From Cupriavidus sp. WKF15 (GTDB lineage Bacteria; Pseudomonadota; Gammaproteobacteria; Burkholderiales; Burkholderiaceae): DNA of 64,000 nucleotides. The notes below the pieces were generated by a model. The model had not been told where the DNA came from. It did no database searches and saw only the letters and a program-made list of their open reading frames with translations. The stretch is taken from the NCBI RefSeq assembly GCF_029278605.1, contig NZ_CP119573.1:2418001-2482000 (forward strand), in the 5' to 3' direction. Position numbers and translations under genes: made by a program. Shown here piece by piece: positions 27,177-34,344 of this stretch. Each line of letters starts with the position of its first letter. Within the stretch, counting starts at the first letter, position 1.

Positions 27177-28459
27177 AGACGCTCGGCATCAAGGCCGGCA
27201 TGGCACTCGCGGGCGTGCCGGTGGCCATGGCTATCGCGGCGGGCGTGTCGACGCCGGCACCGCAGGCGGCGCTGCGCGACGCCTGGGTGCCGGAAGACCT
27301 GCAGACACTGGCCACCATGCAGCTCGCACAAGCGGGGCCGCGCCCTGCCGACCCATCCAATATCCACGAGCGCAGCGGCAACGCGGCCAGTCTGGGCCGG
27401 GCATTGTTCAATGATCCGCGCCTGAGCCGCAATGGCCATGTCTCGTGCGCAAGCTGCCACGCGCCCGCCGCGCAGTTCGAAGATGGACGGCCACTGGGCC
27501 AGGGCCTCGGGACCGGCAAACGGCGGACCATGCCGGTGATGGGTGCGGCGGGAGCGCCGTTCCTGTTCTGGGATGGCCGCAAGGACAGCCTGTGGTCGCA
27601 GGCGCTGGGGCCGATGGAGGACGCCGCCGAACACGGCGGCAACCGGGTACGGTTTGTCCGGATCATGCAGGCGCACTACGCCGCGCAGTATGAGCAGGTC
27701 TTCGGGCCGCTGCCGGCAATGCCAGCGCTTGCGCCGGACGCCTCGCCGCTCGGCACGGAGGACGAGCGTGCGGCCTGGGCGGCCCTGCCGCCCGCCACAC
27801 AGCAGCAGGTGAACCGCGTCTTCGCCAATATGGGCAAGGCCATTGCCGCCTATGAAAGCCGCGTGCAATATGGCCCTTCGCGCTTCGACCGCTATGTCGG
27901 GTCCACCCTCGCCGCGGACTCGCGCGGCCAGGATGTGCTGACTGTCCAGGAGGTACGCGGACTGCGGCTCTTCCTGGGCAAGGGCCAGTGCATCACCTGC
28001 CACAACGGCCCGATGCTCAGCGACCATGCCTTCCACAACACGGGCGTCCCGCCGCTGGATCCGGGGCATCCCGACCGCGGGCGTGCCGACGCGATTACAA
28101 AGCTGCTCCGTGATGAGTTCAATTGCCTTGGCCCATACAGCGACGCAAAGCCCGAACAATGTGGCGAGCTGAATTTCCTGGCGAAAGACGACCCTGCGCA
28201 TCTTGGCGCGTTCCGCACGCCGAGCCTGCGCAACGTCGCGGAGCGCGCGCCGTACATGCACGCCGGGCAGATCACGACGCTGCGGGACGTGGTCCGGCAC
28301 TACGTGGAAGCGCCAGACGCCGTGGTCGGGCAAAGCGAACTGGCGCGCCCTGGCGAGGCACCGGGACAGCGCCAGGCTGTGCGGCTGTCACCGCGCGACG
28401 TCGAGGACCTGGTGGCATTTCTCGGCACCCTGTCCGGCGCGATCGATCAGCCGAGGTAG
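27173..28459 (+). CDS. Di-haem cytochrome c peroxidase, MauG/CcpA family
   Basis: 428 residues from a GTG start that overlaps the lipoprotein stop. A signal peptide (MALAGVPVAMAIAAGVSTPAPQA) directs export. Two haem-c sites are present: CASCH (C92, C95, H96) and CITCH (C273, C276, H277). The C-terminal FRTPSLRNVAERAPYMHAGQ segment is characteristic of the family. Members either reduce H2O2 or oxidise a partner protein through high-valent haem, as MauG does. Tight coupling to the YtkA-like lipoprotein suggests a dedicated partner. It converges on the AraC gene with a 13-bp overlap. Confidence 0.9.
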   Translation: MKTLGIKAGMALAGVPVAMAIAAGVSTPAPQAALRDAWVPEDLQTLATMQLAQAGPRPADPSNIHERSGNAASLGRALFNDPRLSRNGHVSCASCHAPAAQFEDGRPLGQGLGTGKRRTMPVMGAAGAPFLFWDGRKDSLWSQALGPMEDAAEHGGNRVRFVRIMQAHYAAQYEQVFGPLPAMPALAPDASPLGTEDERAAWAALPPATQQQVNRVFANMGKAIAAYESRVQYGPSRFDRYVGSTLAADSRGQDVLTVQEVRGLRLFLGKGQCITCHNGPMLSDHAFHNTGVPPLDPGHPDRGRADAITKLLRDEFNCLGPYSDAKPEQCGELNFLAKDDPAHLGAFRTPSLRNVAERAPYMHAGQITTLRDVVRHYVEAPDAVVGQSELARPGEAPGQRQAVRLSPRDVEDLVAFLGTLSGAIDQPR

Positions 28460-29256
28460 GAGGACGAGGCGCGCAGCCGCTCGCTCAGCGGCCCCCTCAT
28501 CTGCATGGCCGAGGGGGCCAGGCCGAACATGGTGCGACAGGTGCGCGACAGGTGCGCCGAGTCCGCAAACCCCGCTGCGTGGGCGGCATTCGCGAGGTTG
28601 TCGCCCTCCATGAGGATTTCCCAGGCCTTCAGCAACCGGCGCCAGAGCTGGTAGGTCCGCAGCGGCATCCCGGTCTGCTCGACAAAGACATGGCGAAACC
28701 GGCTGGCCGACAGGTGCACGACCGCAGCCACGTCCTCCAGGCTCGGTGGCTCGCCGCGATGCGCCCGGAGATGCTCGATCGCCTTCAGCACGCGTGGATC
28801 CGACGGCACGTGCGGGATGGTCCGCGACAGCGAGCCCACCAATGCCTGCGCGACGTCCTGTACCGCCTCCACGGTTCTGGTCATTCGCCAGGCGTGCTCC
28901 AGCCGGGACAGCACGCCCGCCAGCACCGCTTCGCCCAACAGCTCCACTTGCCCCTCCATCCGCGCCGACAGCGCACGACCCTCGCGTGTCTCCGGCTCGA
29001 TGAACAGCACCGCGCTCCAGTCGCACGACGAGACATCTATGCTGTGCACCGCGCGGGATGGCACGAGCGCGCCCTGGCAAAGCATCGCTTGCCCGCGATG
29101 GCCGGACTGGACCCGAAGACCCGACGGGGCCCCGATCACCAGCTGGATCGCGTAATGCGCGTGCGGCGCCACGGGGCCGCCCCCTGAACCGATGAACAGG
29201 CAGCCACCGGTCCAGGCGACGTAGTCGCCCTGGTATCGCTGCGGCTTGCCACTCAC
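28447..29256 (-). CDS. AraC family transcriptional regulator
   Basis: 269 residues from a GTG start. The N-terminal cupin-like sensing domain is HAHYAIQLVIG... and the C-terminal double HTH is SLEDVAAVVHLSASRFRHVF followed by NLANAAHAAGFADSAHLSRT and CRTMFGLAPS. Its 3' end overlaps the 3' end of the di-haem peroxidase gene, so antisense interference is possible. The target genes are not evident. Confidence 0.88.
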   Translation of the reverse strand: MSGKPQRYQGDYVAWTGGCLFIGSGGGPVAPHAHYAIQLVIGAPSGLRVQSGHRGQAMLCQGALVPSRAVHSIDVSSCDWSAVLFIEPETREGRALSARMEGQVELLGEAVLAGVLSRLEHAWRMTRTVEAVQDVAQALVGSLSRTIPHVPSDPRVLKAIEHLRAHRGEPPSLEDVAAVVHLSASRFRHVFVEQTGMPLRTYQLWRRLLKAWEILMEGDNLANAAHAAGFADSAHLSRTCRTMFGLAPSAMQMRGPLSERLRASSSYLG

Positions 29257-29653
29257 CGGGCGGCTCCCGGCAGCCGGCGGCCGGGCGACGCCGCCGCCCT
29301 GTCCCGCACGCGTTTGATGCCGCGGCCCGCCGCAAGGCCAGCGCTTGCCCGACCCTGATTCAGGATCGGCGCCCTGATCGTCCCGCAGACCAGCGCACCG
29401 CCCTGCCTGTTTGCCCTGACGATCGGGTCACGTCCCGAATCGCGTCGATGCATGCCTTGTCCTGATGTCAAGTTTTCGTGTTCCAGCCGTGCCCGGCCGC
29501 GAGGGCACAAAGCCGCCAACGCAGGCAGAAGCCTCTGCTCCGATATTGGGAAGCCGCACGCGGCCAGGCGAAGTGCCCGCAAGTGTCGCATGCCCAGGCT
29601 TCCAAAGCGCTATCCGATGCCGCGATCCCACAGCACCGGGCTGACGGCGGTAC
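29257..29653. other. Intergenic region, no supported gene
   Basis: 397 bp between the AraC gene and the RraA-type gene. The open frames here lack ribosome sites and family motifs. The first ~150 bp serve as the AraC gene's upstream region. I see no clear repeat or operator. Confidence 0.55.
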
Positions 29654-30352
29654 TCAGCGAGTCGCCCGCTGCTGGTAGGCAAAGGTGGCGGCAAAGACCT
29701 CGTCCACGCCGATCAACTCGCCCACGGTTCCGCCCCCGGCACGCAGCTTTTCCTGGAGCACATGCTCGGTCTCAAGCAACTGCTCGGCCTTTTGCAGTAT
29801 CTCCTGCGCACGCGCCTGCGGCACCACGACCACGCCGTTCTCGTCCCCCACCACGATGTCGCCCGGGTTCAGCGCGATGCCGCCGCATTGCACCGGCACG
29901 TTCACCTCGCCATATCCGGCCACTGCCGCCACGTTGGGCACGATACCGCGGCATACCACCGGGAAGCGGAGCCGGCGGATCTCCGTGACATCGCGACAGG
30001 CACCATCGACGACGGCGGCGACCACGCCGCGGTTCATCGCCGACAGGGTCATGTTCTCGCCCCAGAATGCCGTGCTGGCAGCCATATGCGCATCGACCAC
30101 GACCACGTCGCCGGCCTCGCTCACGTCAATGGCCTTGAGCGGCGCGGCCAGGTCGGAAGCCAGCGTGCGCGCGGTGATCGCAGGCCCGGCGAACGACACG
30201 GGTTCGAAGACCGGCCGCATGGCCGCCGACATGGCGCCGAAGCGCCCCATGCAGTCAGACAATGCGCAGGTGACAGAGTCGTACATCTGCAGCAGCCCCC
30301 GGTACGCCTCGATGACTTCGCGGGCGGGACGTTGCACGGTTGGAATCAGCAT
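29654..30352 (-). CDS. RraA family aldolase/decarboxylase-like protein (second copy)
   Basis: 232 residues. RraA-fold signatures: VTCALSDCMGRFGAM, DVVVVDAHMAASTAFWGENM and the metal/substrate motif VVDGACRDVTEIRRL. The start at 30352 uses the AAGGGGGCCGCC ribosome site. It has no enzyme partners next to it, unlike the copy at 13180, and differs widely from that copy. Pyruvate-aldolase activity on a hydroxy-oxo-dicarboxylate is the family expectation. Confidence 0.83.
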   Translation of the reverse strand: MLIPTVQRPAREVIEAYRGLLQMYDSVTCALSDCMGRFGAMSAAMRPVFEPVSFAGPAITARTLASDLAAPLKAIDVSEAGDVVVVDAHMAASTAFWGENMTLSAMNRGVVAAVVDGACRDVTEIRRLRFPVVCRGIVPNVAAVAGYGEVNVPVQCGGIALNPGDIVVGDENGVVVVPQARAQEILQKAEQLLETEHVLQEKLRAGGGTVGELIGVDEVFAATFAYQQRATR

Positions 30353-30450
30353 GGCGGCCCCCTTCTTGCTACCGCCGGGCGGCAGTAGCGGCTGTGATCC
30401 TGTCATCCAGCATAGGCAAATAGCCGCGCCCTGATAGCGCCAGGTACCGC

Positions 30451-30570
30451 TCAGGGGAGGCGGGCCAGCAAGCGCTCACGCAAGGTCGGCGGCAGCACCA
30501 GCCTGCCCTTGCCGTCGACAGCGCCGGGATCGAAGATCTCGGCAACTCTGCCTTGCAGGATTCCGGTCAT
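30451..30570 (-). CDS. Small 39-codon ORF translationally coupled to the HPt gene
   Basis: Encodes MTGILQGRVAEIFDPGAVDG followed by a basic, leucine-rich end (KGRLVLPPTLRERLLARLP). The ATG overlaps the HPt stop (ATGA at 30567-30570), and a good GGAGCAGGTGA ribosome site lies inside the HPt gene. That arrangement, and its place as third gene after the response regulator and HPt, argue for translation. No family recognised. Confidence 0.55.
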   Translation of the reverse strand: MTGILQGRVAEIFDPGAVDGKGRLVLPPTLRERLLARLP

Positions 30571-31229
30571 TCACCTGCTCCGGCAATCAGCATGGCGTGG
30601 AATTCGCGGGCGGTCGGCGTGAAAATCGCGGCCACCGCCCCCGCCAGCCCGGCATCGCCGCTGCGGGCTGCGTTCTCCAGCCTTTGCGAGAGCCGCTGAA
30701 AGCCCTGGCAGTCGGCAAGGTGTGCCGCTGCCTTGACGCGGTGCGCCACGCTGCCCAGGCTTTCCAGGCTGTCGCCTTCCGCCTGCAGCCTTTCGAGGTC
30801 GGATTCCGTTGCGGTCGCCAGCGCCTGCACCAGTTCGGCGGCAAGTGCGGGGTCGCCAAAGGTCTGGCGCGCAATGGCATCGGCCAGGCCAGCGCGCTCG
30901 CTGCCTGAAATGGCCACGTAGCCGTGCCTGGCCAACAGGCGGAATACGGCTTCCTCGGTGACTGGCTCGGCCAGAACATCGTCGCAGAAGTCCGGCTGCG
31001 CCTGGCCTACGCAGACCAGCAGCGCTCCATCCCGGCGTGCGCGCTGCAGCAACGACGTGGCGACTATGTCCGGCGCGCCGACGATCAGGCGAGGCACGGC
31101 GGCGGCGAGTACCGCATCGGCCTCGGCAGCCGTCACGCATTGCGCCGACAAGCCCGCGTCGCCAAGCCATTGCGCCAGCAACTCGCTCCAGGCGCTGCCC
31201 GACTGGGCCAGGACGAATGCATCAGGCAT
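30567..31229 (-). CDS. Stand-alone HPt phosphotransfer protein with degenerate receiver-like N-terminus
   Basis: 220 residues. The C-terminal ~100 residues form an HPt domain with phospho-accepting H163 in VAHRVKAAAHLADCQG. The first ~105 residues resemble a response-regulator fold (VLAQSGSAWSELLAQWLGDAG..., LIVGAP, LLVCVG) but lack a clear DD...D...K active site. It likely shuttles phosphate between the REC domains of the two nearby hybrid kinases and the BvgA-like regulator. It lies 12 bp after the regulator gene in one operon. Confidence 0.8.
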   Translation of the reverse strand: MPDAFVLAQSGSAWSELLAQWLGDAGLSAQCVTAAEADAVLAAAVPRLIVGAPDIVATSLLQRARRDGALLVCVGQAQPDFCDDVLAEPVTEEAVFRLLARHGYVAISGSERAGLADAIARQTFGDPALAAELVQALATATESDLERLQAEGDSLESLGSVAHRVKAAAHLADCQGFQRLSQRLENAARSGDAGLAGAVAAIFTPTAREFHAMLIAGAGE

Positions 31230-31241
31230 GGCAGTCCTTTG

Positions 31242-31865
31242 TCACCCGATGGCGATATGGTGCCGCCGGGCGAAATCGATCACATCGACCAGCGAACGCG
31301 CGCCCAGCTTTTCCATGATGCGGGTCTTGTGCGTACTGACGGTCTTGTTGGAAATGAACAGCACCTCGCCAATCTGCTTGTTGGACATGCCCTTGGCCAG
31401 CATCTGCATGATCACCAGCTCCTTGTCGGACAGGCTGCCCAGCCGGCGCGCCTCGTCCAGGTCTTCGGCGCGTCCGTTGCCAACCTCCGGCATGACCGAG
31501 TAGCCGGCCAGCACGGATTCCACGCAGCGGACGATCTCCGGCAGCTCCTGGGTCTTGCTGACATAACCATTCGCGCCGGCCTGCCGGGCACGCGGGGCAA
31601 AGGTGCTCTGGTCCTGGCCCGAGATCACCAGGACGCGTACGTTCGGCTGGATCGCCTTGAGCCGCGGGATGACATCCAGACCGCTGATGCGCGGAATGTC
31701 CAGGTCGAGGATCACGACATCGGGCGCATACTGGCGCACTATCTCGATGGCAGCCTGCCCATTGTCCGCCTCCAGGACATGCGTCACGCCGAGGACCTGC
31801 GACAGGTGCGTCTTCAGCACGACCCGCACTGCGGGGTGGTCGTCGACGATAAGGATTGTGACCAC
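31242..31865 (-). CDS. LuxR-type response regulator, BvgA/EvgA-like
   Basis: 207 residues. Receiver domain with D54 in VILDLDIPRISG and the acidic pair in ILIVDDHPAV. The C-terminal LuxR/NarL HTH is LSDKELVIMQMLAKGMSNKQ, then IGEVLFISNKTVSTHKTR. It starts with GTG preceded by GGAG. It forms the output of a phosphorelay with the neighbouring HPt protein and two hybrid kinases. A GGAAATTTCC palindrome 100 bp upstream, repeated in the kinase promoter, is a candidate binding site. Confidence 0.92.
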   Translation of the reverse strand: MVTILIVDDHPAVRVVLKTHLSQVLGVTHVLEADNGQAAIEIVRQYAPDVVILDLDIPRISGLDVIPRLKAIQPNVRVLVISGQDQSTFAPRARQAGANGYVSKTQELPEIVRCVESVLAGYSVMPEVGNGRAEDLDEARRLGSLSDKELVIMQMLAKGMSNKQIGEVLFISNKTVSTHKTRIMEKLGARSLVDVIDFARRHHIAIG

Positions 31866-32090
31866 GCAAGCACTCCATCTCTAATGGCATTGCCCGCTGA
31901 TGGCATTCGCAGGCATTTATTGTCTGGCGCATCATTGTGTTCAGCATTTTTCCTCACGGGGGCAGGAAATTTCCGAGTGCCAGTACGACTTTTCCCGATT
32001 CGGCGCCAAAAGCACGGTAGGTACCGCGACGCGCACCTGTGCATCATGTGGGCCGGCGATGCCCTGCGCACGGTCACCTCATGATGCGCC
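31866..32090. promoter_or_regulatory. Promoter region of the response-regulator operon
   Basis: 225 bp, lower in GC than flanking genes. It contains GGAAATTTCC at 31965-31974 and an ACAATAAATG -10-like stretch nearer the GTG on the minus strand. Confidence 0.5.
31965..31974. promoter_or_regulatory. GGAAATTTCC palindrome, copy 1
   Basis: Perfect 10-bp palindrome in the context CAGGAAA-TTTCCGA, 100-109 bp before the response-regulator start. The same 10-mer lies between the two kinases (34250-34259). Confidence 0.55.
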
Positions 32091-34121
32091 CTAACGCGCC
32101 CACCGGGCAATGCAGGCACGCAGGTCCTCCACGTGCACAGGCTTGAACAGGCATGCGTCCATGCCCGCCTCCAGACATTGCCGGGCGACATCGGTACCGA
32201 CCGATGCCGTCAGCGCGACGATCGGCACATCGGCATTGGCGTCCGGCCTCGCGGCCCGGATCCGGCGCGCCAGCTCGAAACCGTCCATGCCGGGTAGCTG
32301 GCAATCCGTGAGCACTAGTGCAAACGATTGCTGCCTCAGCAGTTCCAGCGCTGATTCTGCGCCAGGCGCCAAGGTACAGTCCTGACCCAGCATTTCCAGC
32401 TGGCGGCGCATGATGACCTGGAATGGCAGGTAATCCTCCACCAACAGAATGGCCTTTCGCGCGCCGAGCGGTTCGATCGGCGCAGGCTGCGGCACGGCCG
32501 CTTCTCCGGTCGCAGGCGCTGATACGGGCTCAGCCACCGGCAACGTCACGCACAGCGAGACGGTGGTACCCGTGCCAGGCGCGCTGTCGAGCGTAAGCGT
32601 GCCGCCCATGCCCTGAGCCAGACGCCGGCAGATCGCCAGGCCCAGCCCGCTGCCGCCGAAGCGGCGCGAAATGGAGCTGTCCGCCTGGGAAAACGGTGCA
32701 AACAGCTGTTCCTGCTGCGCGGGCGGGATGCCGACACCGGTATCGGCAACGCTGAGCGCCACGCGCTGGCGCTCGCCCAGGTCTTCCAGCAATGCCAGCC
32801 GCACCGTGATGCCGCCCTGTGCCGTGAACTTGACCGCATTGCCGATCAGGTTGAGCAGGATCTCCTTGAGCCGCGTGGGATCGCCGAGCAAGGCCGGGGC
32901 GATGCGCGGATCGGCGTCGAACTCGAACGCCAGCCCCTTGGCTGTGACGGCGGGCCGGTGTACCGCCATCACGGATTCCACAAGCGCGCGCGGCTCGACC
33001 GGCAGCGATTCCAGCTCCAGTTGCCCGGCCTCCAGCCGGGAGTAATCGAGGATACCGCCAAGGATCTCCATCAGCAAACGCGCGGCATTGTCGGCCAGGG
33101 TGACCTCCGCGGCTTGCTGCGCGCTCATCGGGCTGCCGCGCAGCAATTCCAGCGCACCGATGACGGCGGCGAGCGGGGTGCGGATCTCATGCGTCATGGC
33201 GGCCAGGAAGCGCGCCTTGGCCTGTGCCGCCTCTTCCGCCGTGGCACGTGCCGCCGCCAGCGCGGCGAGCTGGCGGTGTTCGTCCGTGGCATCGCCGGCA
33301 TAGCCGCTCCAGCGCAGCTGGCCCGATGCGCTGCGCACGGGTGCGCCCACGAACAGCCTCAGCCAGCGGGTTTCACCCTCGACCAGGATGCGCAGCTCGA
33401 ACTGGGCCGCCGACTGCGCGGCCGCGGAGCGGCGCAGAGCCTCTGCCATTTTCAGCCTGTCGTCGGGCAGTACCGACGCATACCGCCCGTCGACCACGGC
33501 AAGCAGCCGCTCGGCGGACCAGCCGCGGTACCGCTCGGCCTTGGCAGAGAAGTACGAGAACCAGTGCCGGCCGTCGGGATCGGCGCAGAGCTGGAACGAC
33601 GCCACCGGCAAGGCATCGGCGATTTCGTCGAGCACGCGCTTGGCATCGTGTGCGGCCTGTTCCGCGGCGAGCCGGTCCGTGATGTCGATCGTTGCGGAGA
33701 CGGTGCCGGCCTGGGCGCCATCCGGCAGGCGCAGCGGCTGGGTGGCGAACAGCAGGTCGTGCCAGACGCCGGCGGCATCCCGCACGCGCAAGGTGGCGTC
33801 GACACGCTGGCCGGACGCCCGGGCTTGCTCGATCGGCGGCGTCACGGCGGCGATGATATTGCCCGCCACCCCGGCCTCCTCCATGGTCCGCCCCAGCATT
33901 TGCGCGCGGCCGGTTCCAAGAAATGTCTCCAGCGCCGCGTTGATCACGACAAAACGCCCACCCTCGTCGCGCGCGGCGATCGGGCAGGGCGCGGCGTCGA
34001 CAATGGCGGCCAGCACATCGCGCTGGCCGCCCAGCGATCGCAGGCGCCGGTACATATGAAGCAGGCAGGCACCCATCAGCACCAGGCAGGCTGCCAGCAG
34101 GCCGGTCAACGCAGTCGGCAT
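32091..34121 (-). CDS. Hybrid sensor histidine kinase (PAS-PAS-HisKA-HATPase-REC)
   Basis: 676 residues. One N-terminal membrane helix (about 4-23) and no periplasmic domain. Two PAS domains (about 36-150 and 165-285) follow, then HisKA with H311 in MTHEIRTP and an ATPase with NAVKFT, DTGVGIP and GGSGLGLAI. The C-terminal receiver has D606 in LTDCQLPGMDG. No HPt domain, so the relay must continue through a separate HPt protein. The start at 34121 has GGAG six bases upstream. It is divergent from a second hybrid kinase. Confidence 0.9.
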   Translation of the reverse strand: MPTALTGLLAACLVLMGACLLHMYRRLRSLGGQRDVLAAIVDAAPCPIAARDEGGRFVVINAALETFLGTGRAQMLGRTMEEAGVAGNIIAAVTPPIEQARASGQRVDATLRVRDAAGVWHDLLFATQPLRLPDGAQAGTVSATIDITDRLAAEQAAHDAKRVLDEIADALPVASFQLCADPDGRHWFSYFSAKAERYRGWSAERLLAVVDGRYASVLPDDRLKMAEALRRSAAAQSAAQFELRILVEGETRWLRLFVGAPVRSASGQLRWSGYAGDATDEHRQLAALAAARATAEEAAQAKARFLAAMTHEIRTPLAAVIGALELLRGSPMSAQQAAEVTLADNAARLLMEILGGILDYSRLEAGQLELESLPVEPRALVESVMAVHRPAVTAKGLAFEFDADPRIAPALLGDPTRLKEILLNLIGNAVKFTAQGGITVRLALLEDLGERQRVALSVADTGVGIPPAQQEQLFAPFSQADSSISRRFGGSGLGLAICRRLAQGMGGTLTLDSAPGTGTTVSLCVTLPVAEPVSAPATGEAAVPQPAPIEPLGARKAILLVEDYLPFQVIMRRQLEMLGQDCTLAPGAESALELLRQQSFALVLTDCQLPGMDGFELARRIRAARPDANADVPIVALTASVGTDVARQCLEAGMDACLFKPVHVEDLRACIARWAR

Positions 34122-34249
34122 CGGAAGCTCCATCGCGAAAGGAACACGCAGGGAACACGCAGGACAATGATAGCGTTGTGCGGTGCCTTTCCCGACGCAC
34201 CGGCGACCGGCAGGCACTCGCCTCGGCATGGGCGGCTCACAAATAAATA

Positions 34250-34259
34250 GGAAATTTCC
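34250..34259. promoter_or_regulatory. GGAAATTTCC palindrome, copy 2
   Basis: Perfect 10-bp palindrome within TAGGAAA-TTTCCGC, in the AT-rich gap between the divergent kinases. The left heptad reads TTTCCTA on the opposite strand, which resembles the BvgA heptad consensus as I recall it. It could serve both promoters. Confidence 0.6.
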
Positions 34260-34344
34260 GCATATAAACTCAGACGATTCAGAAACAGCAGCGAGTCAGG
34301 CATCCATAGAGTGTGTAGAGATCGCGCACCGCGGCCGCAACGCC

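Noticed and set aside
29253..29591. 112-codon minus-strand frame between AraC and RraA genes
   Set aside because: No ribosome site, Arg/Ala-rich composition and no motif; treated as intergenic.
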